From an uncultured Pelagibacteraceae bacterium (GTDB lineage Bacteria; Pseudomonadota; Alphaproteobacteria; Pelagibacterales; Pelagibacteraceae), in the NCBI GenBank assembly GCA_902635515.1, contig CACPOD010000005.1, forward strand, positions 1 through 64,000: a stretch of DNA of 64,000 nucleotides, given 5' to 3'. Positions 42,631 through 50,052 of this stretch are shown piece by piece. The number at the start of each line of letters is the position of its first letter. Positions within the stretch are counted from its first letter, which is position 1. The position numbers were made by a program, and so were the translations under genes. Under the pieces are notes generated by a model. The model was not told the DNA's origin, made no database searches, and worked only from the letters and a program-made list of their open reading frames with translations.

Positions 42631-43034
42631 TTTTTTTTATAAAAATAACAGTTATTTAAACTTTCAATCAGTTCATAATCTTTAATATTAATATTAATTT
42701 TTTTTATATCGTTTTTATTTTTTAAATTTAATAAAATTAAATTTTCTTTTTTATTGTCTATTTTTAAATCCTCAAATATTGTTTTTATTGGTGGCATACT
42801 CTCAAAACTCTTAATAAAAACTTTTTTTTCATCAAGGTAATTATTTTTTATTTTTTTAATAAATCCATAAGACCATTTTTCACAACCAAAACCGTAGGTC
42901 CTCATCATTCTTTCATCAACTTTCCTAATTTGAATCGAATAAATATTGTAAAATAAATTAGTAAATACTGATAAAATTATAAATATAGCAACTATATATA
43001 TATTTTTTTTTACAAAATTAATTATAAGTTTCAT
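42627..43034 (-). CDS. Small single-pass membrane protein of unknown function
   Basis: A 135-residue protein with one N-terminal membrane segment (I-Y-I-V-A-I-F-I-I-L-S-V-F) followed by a Lys- and Asn-rich soluble part, probably periplasmic. Two cysteines occur, in G-F-G-C-E-K-W and N-N-C-Y-F-Y. No family is recognised. Its stop overlaps the start of the GT-C-like gene by 4 nt, so it probably acts with that protein. It could be a separated periplasmic domain of a GT-C enzyme, but this is speculation. Confidence 0.6.
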   Translation of the reverse strand: MKLIINFVKKNIYIVAIFIILSVFTNLFYNIYSIQIRKVDERMMRTYGFGCEKWSYGFIKKIKNNYLDEKKVFIKSFESMPPIKTIFEDLKIDNKKENLILLNLKNKNDIKKININIKDYELIESLNNCYFYKKK

Positions 43035-43147
43035 ATTTACTGATATGATTATAGGAGTATTAGTAAAATTAAAATGTTTAATTAGTATTTATTTTTGTTT
43101 TAAAAAAAACTAAAAATGAAACATAATTCAGATATTAATACTTTTTT

Positions 43148-43711
43148 ATGAATAAATTAAGTAATGATGAAATTCTAAATAAAAAAAAAGAAGCACAGGA
43201 ATTATTTAAAAAACATTCGTTTAAAAAAGTTATCGATCTATTAAATCAAATAATTTTGGAAGATCATCAGAGAGATCATATGTCTTTTTTTTTACTTGGA
43301 ACTTCATATCTTTACGAAAGAAACCTAAAACTTGCAGAAAAAAATTTAAAGATTTCTATAGATCAAAATAAAAATTATTATAATTCTAACCACAATCTTG
43401 GTGTGACTTTTCAACTTAATGGTAATTATAATGAAGCTTTAAAGTTTTTTAAAAAAGCTCATCAATTAAATTCAAAAAACTTAGGAACCTTGAACCATAT
43501 TGCTCAATGTTATGAAAGATTAAAATCTTTTGATGAGTCAAAGAAATACTATAATAAAGTAGTAGAATTTGAACCAAAAAACAAAATAGCTTTAAAAGGA
43601 TTATCAAGAATATTAATTAAATTTGGTTTCCATAAACAAGGATTAGATTATCTTCAGAAATCTGCTGGTTTGATAAGATTTTCAAAAGAAGGATTTAAAA
43701 TAATTTCATGA
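43148..43711 (+). CDS. TPR repeat protein
   Basis: A 187-residue protein made almost wholly of tetratricopeptide repeats, with no signal peptide. Repeats include Y-Y-N-S-N-H-N-L-G-V-T-F-Q-L-N-G-N-Y, A-L-K-F-F-K-K-A-H-Q-L-N-S and S-K-K-Y-Y-N-K-V-V-E-F-E-P. It overlaps the next gene, a 2OG-Fe(II) oxygenase, by 4 nt. TPR-oxygenase pairs usually mean the TPR part presents a partner or substrate; the partner here is unknown. A 113-bp divergent region separates it from the membrane protein at 42.6-43.0 kb. Confidence 0.78.
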   Translation: MNKLSNDEILNKKKEAQELFKKHSFKKVIDLLNQIILEDHQRDHMSFFLLGTSYLYERNLKLAEKNLKISIDQNKNYYNSNHNLGVTFQLNGNYNEALKFFKKAHQLNSKNLGTLNHIAQCYERLKSFDESKKYYNKVVEFEPKNKIALKGLSRILIKFGFHKQGLDYLQKSAGLIRFSKEGFKIIS

Positions 43712-44310
43712 AAAGATTAACTTTAGAAACAAATAAAATTAATTTCATAGGCTATTGGCAACTTTCAAATGATGTTCTTTTTGAAAAAATTATAGATTTT
43801 TTTGAAACAAATAGGCATCTTCATAGCCAGGGTGTTAGAGATAAAGGAGTAAATTTATCTGAAAAAAAAACAACAGATCTAACTATTGATCCTATAGATT
43901 TAGTTGAGAAAAACTATTCAATATTTAATGTTTATTTCAAAGAGTTATTTAATTGTTATAATGATTATAAAAAACAATGGCCATTTGTAGAGGAAAATTT
44001 TGGTGTACTTGATATACCTAGCTTTAATATCCAAAGATATTTACCAGGAGACCATTTTTCTAAAATTCACACTGAAAGGTCATCCACTTCCACTTCGCAT
44101 AGAGTTTTTGCTTGGATGACTTATTTAAATGATTTAGAGAAAAATTCTGGTGGATCTACTAAATTTAATCATTTTGATATTTCATTTCAGCCTAAAAAAG
44201 GCCAAACATTAATTTGGCCTGCTGAATGGACACATTCACATCATGGGGATGTGATTAAGTTAGGAGTGAAATATATTATTACTGGTTGGATGTGTTTTCC
44301 TTTTAATTAA
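43708..44310 (+). CDS. 2OG-Fe(II) oxygenase (prolyl 4-hydroxylase-like, HxE variant)
   Basis: A 200-residue oxygenase of the prolyl-4-hydroxylase-like superfamily. The core reads Y-L-P-G-D-H-F-S-K-I-H-T-E-R, with iron ligands H121 and E123 in place of the usual H-x-D. M-T-Y-L-N-D and G-G-S-T-K-F follow, then W-P-A-E-W-T-H-S-H-H-G-D with the distal His (176, 178 or 179) and K-Y-I-I-T-G-W at the end, where Lys likely binds 2-oxoglutarate. A similar H-x-E pattern is familiar from marine relatives. It probably hydroxylates a protein or sugar; the substrate is unknown. It is coupled to the TPR gene. Confidence 0.78.
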   Translation: MKRLTLETNKINFIGYWQLSNDVLFEKIIDFFETNRHLHSQGVRDKGVNLSEKKTTDLTIDPIDLVEKNYSIFNVYFKELFNCYNDYKKQWPFVEENFGVLDIPSFNIQRYLPGDHFSKIHTERSSTSTSHRVFAWMTYLNDLEKNSGGSTKFNHFDISFQPKKGQTLIWPAEWTHSHHGDVIKLGVKYIITGWMCFPFN

Positions 44311-44362
44311 ATTTACAAAACTTGATCACGCTTTAAAAATAATATACAGGTGATATTAATTT

Positions 44363-44439
44363 GGGCCTGTAGCTCAGTTGGTTAGAGCAGTACACTCATA
44401 ATGTATTGGTCCCAGGTTCGAGTCCTGGCGGGCCCACCA
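44363..44439 (+). tRNA. tRNA with CAT anticodon (elongator Met or Ile2)
   Basis: A 77-nt cloverleaf. Acceptor GGGCCTG (44363-44369) pairs with CGGGCCC (44429-44435, one T-G pair), followed by A and encoded CCA. The anticodon stem GTACA/TGTAT holds loop CTCATAA, anticodon CAT. The D loop (AGTTGGTTA) and T loop (TTCGAGT) are normal. It lacks initiator features such as three G-C pairs in the anticodon stem. Choice between elongator Met and lysidine-modified Ile2 cannot be made securely by eye. Confidence 0.95.
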
Positions 44440-44452
44440 AGGAAAGTTGTAT

Positions 44453-45289
44453 TTGACAGATAAGTACTTTAAAATTAGTTTTTTTGCTCTTATTCTACTT
44501 ACACTACTTTTATTAACTGAAGGTTTTTTTTATTATTTTTCCATAAAATTATCAAATTTTTGTTTTGAGACTTTTAGTTTCCATAAAAATTGTCCAGGTG
44601 AAATTTTATCCGATAAATTCAATATAATTTATGAAAAAAAAACAGGTTTTAACCCTTTAATCTGGGATGAAAATGCTTTTATTGAAACTTTACAGATTAT
44701 ACTTCTTTCTATCTCGATTTTTTATTTTTATAAAATTTTAAAAAGTAAAATAATTTATAAGTTTAAAAAAAAAATAAACTATATTTTTATTTTATATTTT
44801 GTATTTCTTCTATATTATTTTTTTGAAGAAATATCTTGGGGCCAGCATTTTTTTAGATGGACAAGTCCCGATTTTTTTATTGCACACAACAATCAAAAAG
44901 AAACAAATTTACACAACATATCAAACTTACTAGATCAAGTACCAAGGTCTTTATTATCAATTTGGTGTGCGTTGTCTTTTGTTATTATAAAATTACCTTA
45001 CTTACATAAGTTAAATAAATTTTACCCCTACTTTATATTTCCATCTAAGCATTTGAAAAAAATTAGCTTATTTTTAATAATTTTTTTGCTTCCAGATTTA
45101 ACCGCTGATTTTTTGGGGATAGAAGTTGATAATAAAACCACTATCAAAATAAATAAAGCAGATATTTATTATTTTTTTACTTTAAATTTTATTAGACTTT
45201 CTGAATTTCAAGAATTACTTTTTACGTATTATATATGTTTTCATTCTATATATTTAAAAAAATATATATTTAATAAATTTAGTTGTTAG
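44453..45289 (+). CDS. Uncharacterised membrane protein with EEISWGQ and NLHN motifs
   Basis: A 278-residue protein with about six hydrophobic helices. A conserved-looking loop has E-E-I-S-W-G-Q-H near residue 125 and N-N-Q-K-E-T-N-L-H-N-I-S near residue 146. I believe similar E-E-I-S-W-G-Q...N-L-H-N proteins occur in other bacteria without known function. TTG at 44453 is chosen as start because AGGAAAG (44440-44446) is well spaced from it; a TTG at 44447 is too close. The gene begins 13 nt after the CCA of the CAT tRNA. Its 3' end overlaps convergent mlaC by 11 nt. Confidence 0.7.
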   Translation: MTDKYFKISFFALILLTLLLLTEGFFYYFSIKLSNFCFETFSFHKNCPGEILSDKFNIIYEKKTGFNPLIWDENAFIETLQIILLSISIFYFYKILKSKIIYKFKKKINYIFILYFVFLLYYFFEEISWGQHFFRWTSPDFFIAHNNQKETNLHNISNLLDQVPRSLLSIWCALSFVIIKLPYLHKLNKFYPYFIFPSKHLKKISLFLIIFLLPDLTADFLGIEVDNKTTIKINKADIYYFFTLNFIRLSEFQELLFTYYICFHSIYLKKYIFNKFSC

Positions 45290-45869
45290 AAAATTCTTCT
45301 AATGTTTTAAAAAGAATATCTATATTTCCGTTGTTAGAGTTCAAAATGGATGAAAATTCTTCCTTTTGTGTTCTTGCTAAGCTAAGACCCTCTATAATCA
45401 AATCACGTATTAAAGGATTGTTTGGATTTTTTGTATATATTCTCCAATCGATTTTTACTTCAGGTCTTTCAGATGTAGCAATTAATATACTATTTACAAT
45501 TGTATAATTTTTATTTAATACCTCTTTGCCTGTGACTTCAATTTCTGGGTTTGTATATTCGGCCAATCTGCTAGAAAAACTTTTTAAAAAATACTTTTCA
45601 AATAGTTCTGAATATTTTTCTTTTTGTTTATTATCTAAATTTTTTCTAGCTGATCCTAATGAGTAAAAACCAACACCTGTAATATCAACTGTCTCCTTAG
45701 CTATAGATTTTAATTCATTTATTTTTTCTTCTTTTGATATATTTGTGGATAATATCTGAGATGCTCTGTTTACTGTTGATTGAACAAAAACATCTGGTTC
45801 CAATGAAAAACTACTCGTGAATATAGAATTTAAAAAAAAGACTATAATTAGAATTTTTTTAAAATTCAT
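45279..45869 (-). CDS. mlaC: Periplasmic phospholipid-binding protein MlaC
   Basis: A 196-residue MlaC/Ttg2D-family protein. A signal peptide (I-L-I-I-V-F-F-L-N-S-I-F-T-S-S-F-S) precedes the mature domain. D-I-T-G-V-G-F-Y-S-L-G, near residue 58, corresponds to the D-x-x-x-x-x-x-x-L-G pattern, and V-K-I-D-W-R-I-Y and I-R-D-L-I-I-E-G-L-S are also family-like. MlaC shuttles phospholipids between the outer-membrane MlaA complex and the inner-membrane MlaFEDB transporter. It lies 14 bp downstream of mlaA on the same strand; mlaDEF genes are not in the window. Confidence 0.9.
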   Translation of the reverse strand: MNFKKILIIVFFLNSIFTSSFSLEPDVFVQSTVNRASQILSTNISKEEKINELKSIAKETVDITGVGFYSLGSARKNLDNKQKEKYSELFEKYFLKSFSSRLAEYTNPEIEVTGKEVLNKNYTIVNSILIATSERPEVKIDWRIYTKNPNNPLIRDLIIEGLSLARTQKEEFSSILNSNNGNIDILFKTLEEFSNN

Positions 45870-45883
45870 TTTTTAATATTGAA

Positions 45884-46678
45884 TTACTGAGTTTCTATTT
45901 CTTCCCAATCACTATCGTCTTGGGTCTCAATAACTTTATTTGTATTTAGAATTTTTTGCTGTCTATCTTGCAAATATAAACTTTTTACTGATGCATAAAA
46001 ATCAATAGAGTTTTGCTCTAAATTTTCAATAGCATCAAAATTCTTTGCTCTAAAATCTATTCCAGAAGTAAGTTTAGAAGCATAATAATCAAAATCACTA
46101 AAGTATTGTGTGTCATTGTTAACAGTTACGTTATACCAAGCATCACCTCCTACAAAATTTACTACAGAGGCAGTAGTATCTCTTAAAGTGCTAGGTCCTA
46201 AAACTGGTAATACCAAATAACAACCAGGTCCTATCCCCATAGTTGCAAGTGATTGACCGTAATCCTCTTTTTCATATTCTGGGAACCCTAAATATTCAGC
46301 AACATTTATAAAACCTAAAATTCCTACAGTTGTGTTAATAATAAATCTACCTGAATTAATTCCTGCTTTTTTAAATTCACCTTGAAGTACATTATTTGGT
46401 ATTGTCAATAAATTTGATAAATTTTCTAGAGAGTTGCTGACTCCAGATTTTACAGGAGAAGGCAAAACTCTGTATGCACTTGCAACAGGTTTGAATATTG
46501 CTCCATCTAATGCTTGGTTAAAAGCAAATGTAGCTCGATTGATAGATTCAAAACAGTCTTTAACTTCAGCAGGCTGATTTTTTTTTATAATCAGTTCACC
46601 ATCAGAACCAGCATTCGCATTAAATCCTGAAATTAAAACTGTGATAAGAACTATAATTAATTTTCTAAACATAAGCAT
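45884..46678 (-). CDS. mlaA: MlaA (VacJ) family outer-membrane lipid-asymmetry protein without lipobox
   Basis: A 264-residue MlaA-family protein. Core signatures are F-E-S-I-N-R-A-T-F-A-F-N, N-L-L-T-I-P-N-N-V-L-Q-G, G-R-F-I-I-N-T-T-V-G-I-L-G and E-D-Y-G-Q-S-L-A-T-M-G-I-G-P-G, followed by P-V-L-G-P-S. MlaA removes misplaced phospholipids from the outer leaflet of the outer membrane. Unlike the E. coli lipoprotein, the signal peptide ends F-N-A-N-A-G with no lipobox cysteine, so signal peptidase I cleavage after about residue 23 is predicted. It is first of the mlaA-mlaC pair. Confidence 0.93.
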   Translation of the reverse strand: MLMFRKLIIVLITVLISGFNANAGSDGELIIKKNQPAEVKDCFESINRATFAFNQALDGAIFKPVASAYRVLPSPVKSGVSNSLENLSNLLTIPNNVLQGEFKKAGINSGRFIINTTVGILGFINVAEYLGFPEYEKEDYGQSLATMGIGPGCYLVLPVLGPSTLRDTTASVVNFVGGDAWYNVTVNNDTQYFSDFDYYASKLTSGIDFRAKNFDAIENLEQNSIDFYASVKSLYLQDRQQKILNTNKVIETQDDSDWEEIETQ

Positions 46679-46771
46679 CTGTATAATATATAAAAATCAA
46701 ATGTAAATTAACAATTATTTTATGAAAATGACAATAAAATGTCGACAAAGTAGCTAAATTTGACATCCAAA

Positions 46772-47506
46772 ATGAGTATAAATACAACCTTGAATTATTC
46801 CCCTAATTTTGATGAAAAAAAAAGAAAATTTAAACAAATTAAATTTATAATTTTTCACTACACTGGAATGAAAAATGAAAAAGATGCAATTAAACGTCTT
46901 ACTGATGATAAATCAAATGTTAGCAGTCATTATTTTATAAAAAATAATGGAGAAGTAATAACTTTAGTTCCAGAATTATACACAAGTTGGCATGCTGGAA
47001 TATCGTCTTGGCAAAATTATAAATCAATTAATAAATACTCTATTGGTATAGAAATAAGCAATCCAGGGCACGATAATAAGTATAAAAAATTTTCAAAAAA
47101 ACAAATTCACTCAGTACTTAAACTAAGCAAATATTTAATTAAAAAATATAAAATTAAAATTAAATTTATTTTAGGACATTCCGATATTGCTCCCTTTAGA
47201 AAAAAGGACCCTGGTGAAAAGTTTCCTTGGAGATATTTATCAAAAAATAAAGTTGGTTTGTGGCATGATTTAAATGAAAAAAAACTTTTTAAAACAAGAG
47301 AAATAAAAGTTGATAAATATGACGAAATTAATTTTCTTAAAAATTTATATAAAATTGGTTATTTAAGGGTATTAAATAAAGATAACAAAAATATCAAATT
47401 ACTCACAAAAGCTTTCCAAAGAAGATTTAGACAGGATTTAGTAAATGGAAAAATTGATGAAGAATGTTTATTGATCAGTAAAAATATAGCAAAAAAATTC
47501 AAATAA
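46772..47506 (+). CDS. ampD: N-acetylmuramoyl-L-alanine amidase, AmpD type
   Basis: An amidase_2 protein (244 residues from the ATG at 46772; a TTG at 46760 would add four). Zinc ligands and catalytic residues are seen in I-I-F-H-Y-T-G-M near residue 30 and in L-G-H-S-D-I-A-P-F-R-K-K-D-P-G near residue 135. W-H-A-G-I-S and I-G-I-E-I-S-N-P-G are family markers. A C-terminal helical domain resembles a peptidoglycan-binding module. No signal peptide is visible, so it likely recycles 1,6-anhydro-muropeptides in the cytoplasm. It is divergent from mlaA. Confidence 0.9.
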   Translation: MSINTTLNYSPNFDEKKRKFKQIKFIIFHYTGMKNEKDAIKRLTDDKSNVSSHYFIKNNGEVITLVPELYTSWHAGISSWQNYKSINKYSIGIEISNPGHDNKYKKFSKKQIHSVLKLSKYLIKKYKIKIKFILGHSDIAPFRKKDPGEKFPWRYLSKNKVGLWHDLNEKKLFKTREIKVDKYDEINFLKNLYKIGYLRVLNKDNKNIKLLTKAFQRRFRQDLVNGKIDEECLLISKNIAKKFK

Positions 47507-47542
47507 TATTCCTTGAAAATAAAAACTAAAGTAATAAATTGT

Positions 47543-47906
47543 AGTTGCCAGATAAATGATTTATCGCTTTAATTTATTTTAAAGAGGAAAGTCCGGGCTC
47601 TACAAGGACACAGTGCCAGGTAATACCTGGCGGGGGAAACCCTAGGGATAGTGCCACAGAAAATAAACCGCCATAACATGGCAAGGGTGAAAAGGTGTGG
47701 TAAGAGCGCACCGGTTCTATTGGTAACAATGAACGCTGGAAAACCCCACTGGGAGCAAGACTAAGTAGAGATGACATTGTTGAAAAACTAAAAGCCGTCC
47801 TTGGCTAGTCATCAGGGTTAGTTGCTTGAGCTTAAGAGTGATCTTAAGCCTAGACAAATGATAAGTTTAAATGACAGAACCCGGCTTATAGTTTATCTGG
47901 CACTTC
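47543..47906 (+). ncRNA. rnpB: RNase P RNA, bacterial type A
   Basis: The catalytic RNA of RNase P, which matures tRNA 5' ends. The P1 helix pairs GCCAGATAAA (47547-47556) with TTTATCTGGC (47892-47901). The universally conserved P4-strand region GAGGAAAGTCCGGGC is at 47584-47598 and its 3' partner ACAGAACCCGGCTTATA at 47874-47890. A perfect 8-bp hairpin GCTTAAGA/TCTTAAGC with a GTGA (GNRA) tetraloop at 47830-47849 fits P18, which docks on P8. Ends are estimated from P1 to within a few bases. Confidence 0.96.
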
Positions 47907-48083
47907 AAATAAAAATATCTCTATAAGTTTCTTAGTTTGTTCTCATTTTATAAGTACCAATGTCTATTTTCTTTATTATTAAAACGATAACAGTACTAAA
48001 ATAATAGGTATTGACGTCTAGTTGTAAAACCCATAATATCCCATAAATTCCCATTTATGTGGGAATAAAGGAATTTATGTTTT
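47907..48083 (+). promoter_or_regulatory. rnpB-mraZ intergenic region with dcw promoter
   Basis: This 177-bp gap separates RNase P RNA from the division/cell-wall operon. Its left half is AT-rich and no clear intrinsic terminator for rnpB is seen. Its right half carries the mraZ promoter and operator described separately. No open reading frame of interest is found. Confidence 0.6.
48011..48064 (+). promoter_or_regulatory. mraZ (dcw operon) promoter overlapping MraZ-type operator
   Basis: A sigma70-like promoter: TTGACG (48011-48016), a 17-bp spacer, and TAATAT (48034-48039). Overlapping it are three CCCAT units at 48030, 48040 and 48050, exactly 10 bp apart, equal to ATGGG on the minus strand, then TGGGA on the plus strand at 48060. 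MraZ from E. coli binds TGGGN direct repeats with 5-bp spacers, also a 10-bp period, upstream of its own gene. The match in sequence, phase and location supports autorepression. The transcription start would fall near 48046, inside the repeats. Confidence 0.75.
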
Positions 48084-48542
48084 ATGTTTTTATCAACATA
48101 CGAAAACAAATTAGACAAAAAAGGGAGAGTATCTGTGCCTGCTAGTTTTAGGTCACATTTATCCAACTTAGGTTACAATGGCGTTATTTGTTATCCGTCC
48201 TTTAATAACTCATCTATAGAAGCATGTTCCCAAGATAGAATTGAAAAAATTTCTTCAGCAATTGACTCTTTAAATCCCTTTGAGGAAAAAAGAGATTATT
48301 TTGCAACATCAATATTAGCAGAAAGTATAAATTTACAATTTGATAGTGAGGGTAGAATTTCACTTTCATCAAAATTATTAAAACATGCAAAAATAAAAAA
48401 TAGCATGTTGTTTGTTGGTCAAGGCCAAACATTTCAAATATGGGAACCAACAGCATTTGAAAAATTTAAGATAACAGCGAGAAAAAAAGCAAATATTAAT
48501 CGTGGTAATCTTAAATGGGAGCTTCAACATAACAAACAATAG
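48084..48542 (+). CDS. mraZ: Transcriptional regulator MraZ
   Basis: A 152-residue MraZ with two AbrB-like half-domains. The D-x-x-x-R motifs are seen in L-D-K-K-G-R-V-S-V-P near residue 12 and F-D-S-E-G-R-I-S-L near residue 88. MraZ forms a ring and represses the dcw operon by binding repeats in its promoter, which are present just upstream. It is the first gene of the operon; ftsZ follows after 10 bp, preceded by an AGGGGAT ribosome-binding site. Length is typical. Confidence 0.95.
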   Translation: MFLSTYENKLDKKGRVSVPASFRSHLSNLGYNGVICYPSFNNSSIEACSQDRIEKISSAIDSLNPFEEKRDYFATSILAESINLQFDSEGRISLSSKLLKHAKIKNSMLFVGQGQTFQIWEPTAFEKFKITARKKANINRGNLKWELQHNKQ

Positions 48543-48552
48543 GGGATAAAAG

Positions 48553-50034
48553 ATGACAATTAACTTTAAAGCACCAGAGATAAAAGAGCTACAGCCACGA
48601 CTACTAGTTTTAGGAGTTGGTGGAGCTGGCGGAAATGCAATTAACGAAATGATAGAAAATAATCTACAAGGAGTAGAATTTATTGCAGTAAATACTGATG
48701 CTCAAGATTTGAAGCTTAGTAAAGCAAAAACAAGAATTCAAATTGGTTTAAATTTAACAAAAGGTTTAGGAGCAGGTGCAAAACTTGATATTGGTCAGGC
48801 TGCTGCTGATGAATCTTTAAATGAAATTGTAAATACACTTCAAGGTGCAAATATGGTTTTTATTGCAGCTGGTATGGGTGGTGGAACGGGCACTGGTGCT
48901 GCTCATGTCATCGCAAGGGCTGCTAAAGAATTAAATATCTTAACTGTAGGTGTTGTGACTCTTCCGTTTTTATATGAAGGCCCCTCTAGAATGAGAAGAG
49001 CACAACAAGGTTTAGAAGAGTTAAGAAAACATGTTGATACAATAATTGTTATTCCTAACCAAAACTTATTTAAAATAGCTAACGAACAGACAACTTTTGA
49101 AGAGTCATTTAACCTTTCAAATAATGTTTTGATGCATGGTGTTCAAAGTATAACTGATTTGATGGTTAGACCCGGTTTGATCAACTTAGATTTTGCTGAT
49201 GTTGAAACTGTAATGGCAGCAATGGGTAAAGCTATGATGGGAACTGGAGAAGCTGAAGGAGAAGGTAGAGCTCTAAAAGCTGCAGAGATGGCAATCAGCA
49301 ATCCACTAATAGACGACTATACTTTAAAAGGTGCAAAAGGTTTATTGGTAAATATTACTGGTGGTAAAGATCTTAAACTTTTTGAAGTTGATGAAGCTGT
49401 AAATAAAGTAAGAGCTGAAGTTGATCCTGAAGCGGAGTTAATTATTGGTGCAATCACTGATACGGAGCTAGATGGAAAAATGAGAGTTTCAATTGTTGCT
49501 ACCTCTTTAGATGGGCAACAGCCAGAATCAAAATCTGTTGTAAATATGGTTCATAGAATTCAAAACCGTAATCCAGGTTACTCTGATTTTTCAAACATGG
49601 GATCATCTCAATCTTTTAATTTTTCAAATACAACAGCATCAAATCCCATTACACATGGTGCGAATGCTTTAAAGCTTGAAAATGAGATTATCCAAGAACA
49701 ACAAACTGAAAGTTCTCACAATCAAATGATGAATGAGGAAGTTGTTCAAAATACTAGCATGGAAAGTGAAAGTATAGTTGAAGATAATTCAGTTAATGAA
49801 ATGGAAAAATCTTTTGCACAAGAGGCTATGGAAACTCCCCATGAAGATCATCAAGATATTAACAACGAAGAAGAAATCTCTAATGATTTAAAAGAATTCG
49901 GAGTTGACTCAGATGCACCAGATTTATTTAGTTCAGAATCTGATAATTCAAGCCCTGAAGATTTATTGACTTCAAATGAAGAGGAAGAAGATGATCTTGA
50001 GATACCAGCATTCTTAAGAAGACAAAAAAATTAA
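48553..50034 (+). CDS. ftsZ: Cell division GTPase FtsZ
   Basis: A 493-residue tubulin homologue forming the Z ring. The nucleotide-binding [10 protein letters not shown] is near residue 24 and the tubulin signature [10 protein letters not shown] near residue 107. N-T-D-A-Q-D is near residue 48, and the T7 loop N-L-D-F-A-D-V-E is near residue 215. A long acidic, disordered linker (about residues 330-478) is followed by the conserved tail [12 protein letters not shown] that binds FtsA and other partners. Its position between mraZ and rsmH is unusual, since it normally follows ftsA at the operon end. Confidence 0.97.
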   Translation: MTINFKAPEIKELQPRLLVLGVGGAGGNAINEMIENNLQGVEFIAVNTDAQDLKLSKAKTRIQIGLNLTKGLGAGAKLDIGQAAADESLNEIVNTLQGANMVFIAAGMGGGTGTGAAHVIARAAKELNILTVGVVTLPFLYEGPSRMRRAQQGLEELRKHVDTIIVIPNQNLFKIANEQTTFEESFNLSNNVLMHGVQSITDLMVRPGLINLDFADVETVMAAMGKAMMGTGEAEGEGRALKAAEMAISNPLIDDYTLKGAKGLLVNITGGKDLKLFEVDEAVNKVRAEVDPEAELIIGAITDTELDGKMRVSIVATSLDGQQPESKSVVNMVHRIQNRNPGYSDFSNMGSSQSFNFSNTTASNPITHGANALKLENEIIQEQQTESSHNQMMNEEVVQNTSMESESIVEDNSVNEMEKSFAQEAMETPHEDHQDINNEEEISNDLKEFGVDSDAPDLFSSESDNSSPEDLLTSNEEEEDDLEIPAFLRRQKN

Positions 50035-50052
50035 TGGTCTTCCAAGAGATAA

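Noticed and set aside
40530-44440. GGCCCACCA shared by the 3' ends of the two tRNAs flanking the accessory block, as a possible attachment site pair
   Set aside because: The shared bases are just the acceptor end and CCA common to tRNAs; no integrase or longer repeat is present.
47574-47777. Minus-strand reading frame of 67 codons within the RNase P RNA
   Set aside because: It lies wholly inside rnpB with its conserved helices, so it is a chance frame.
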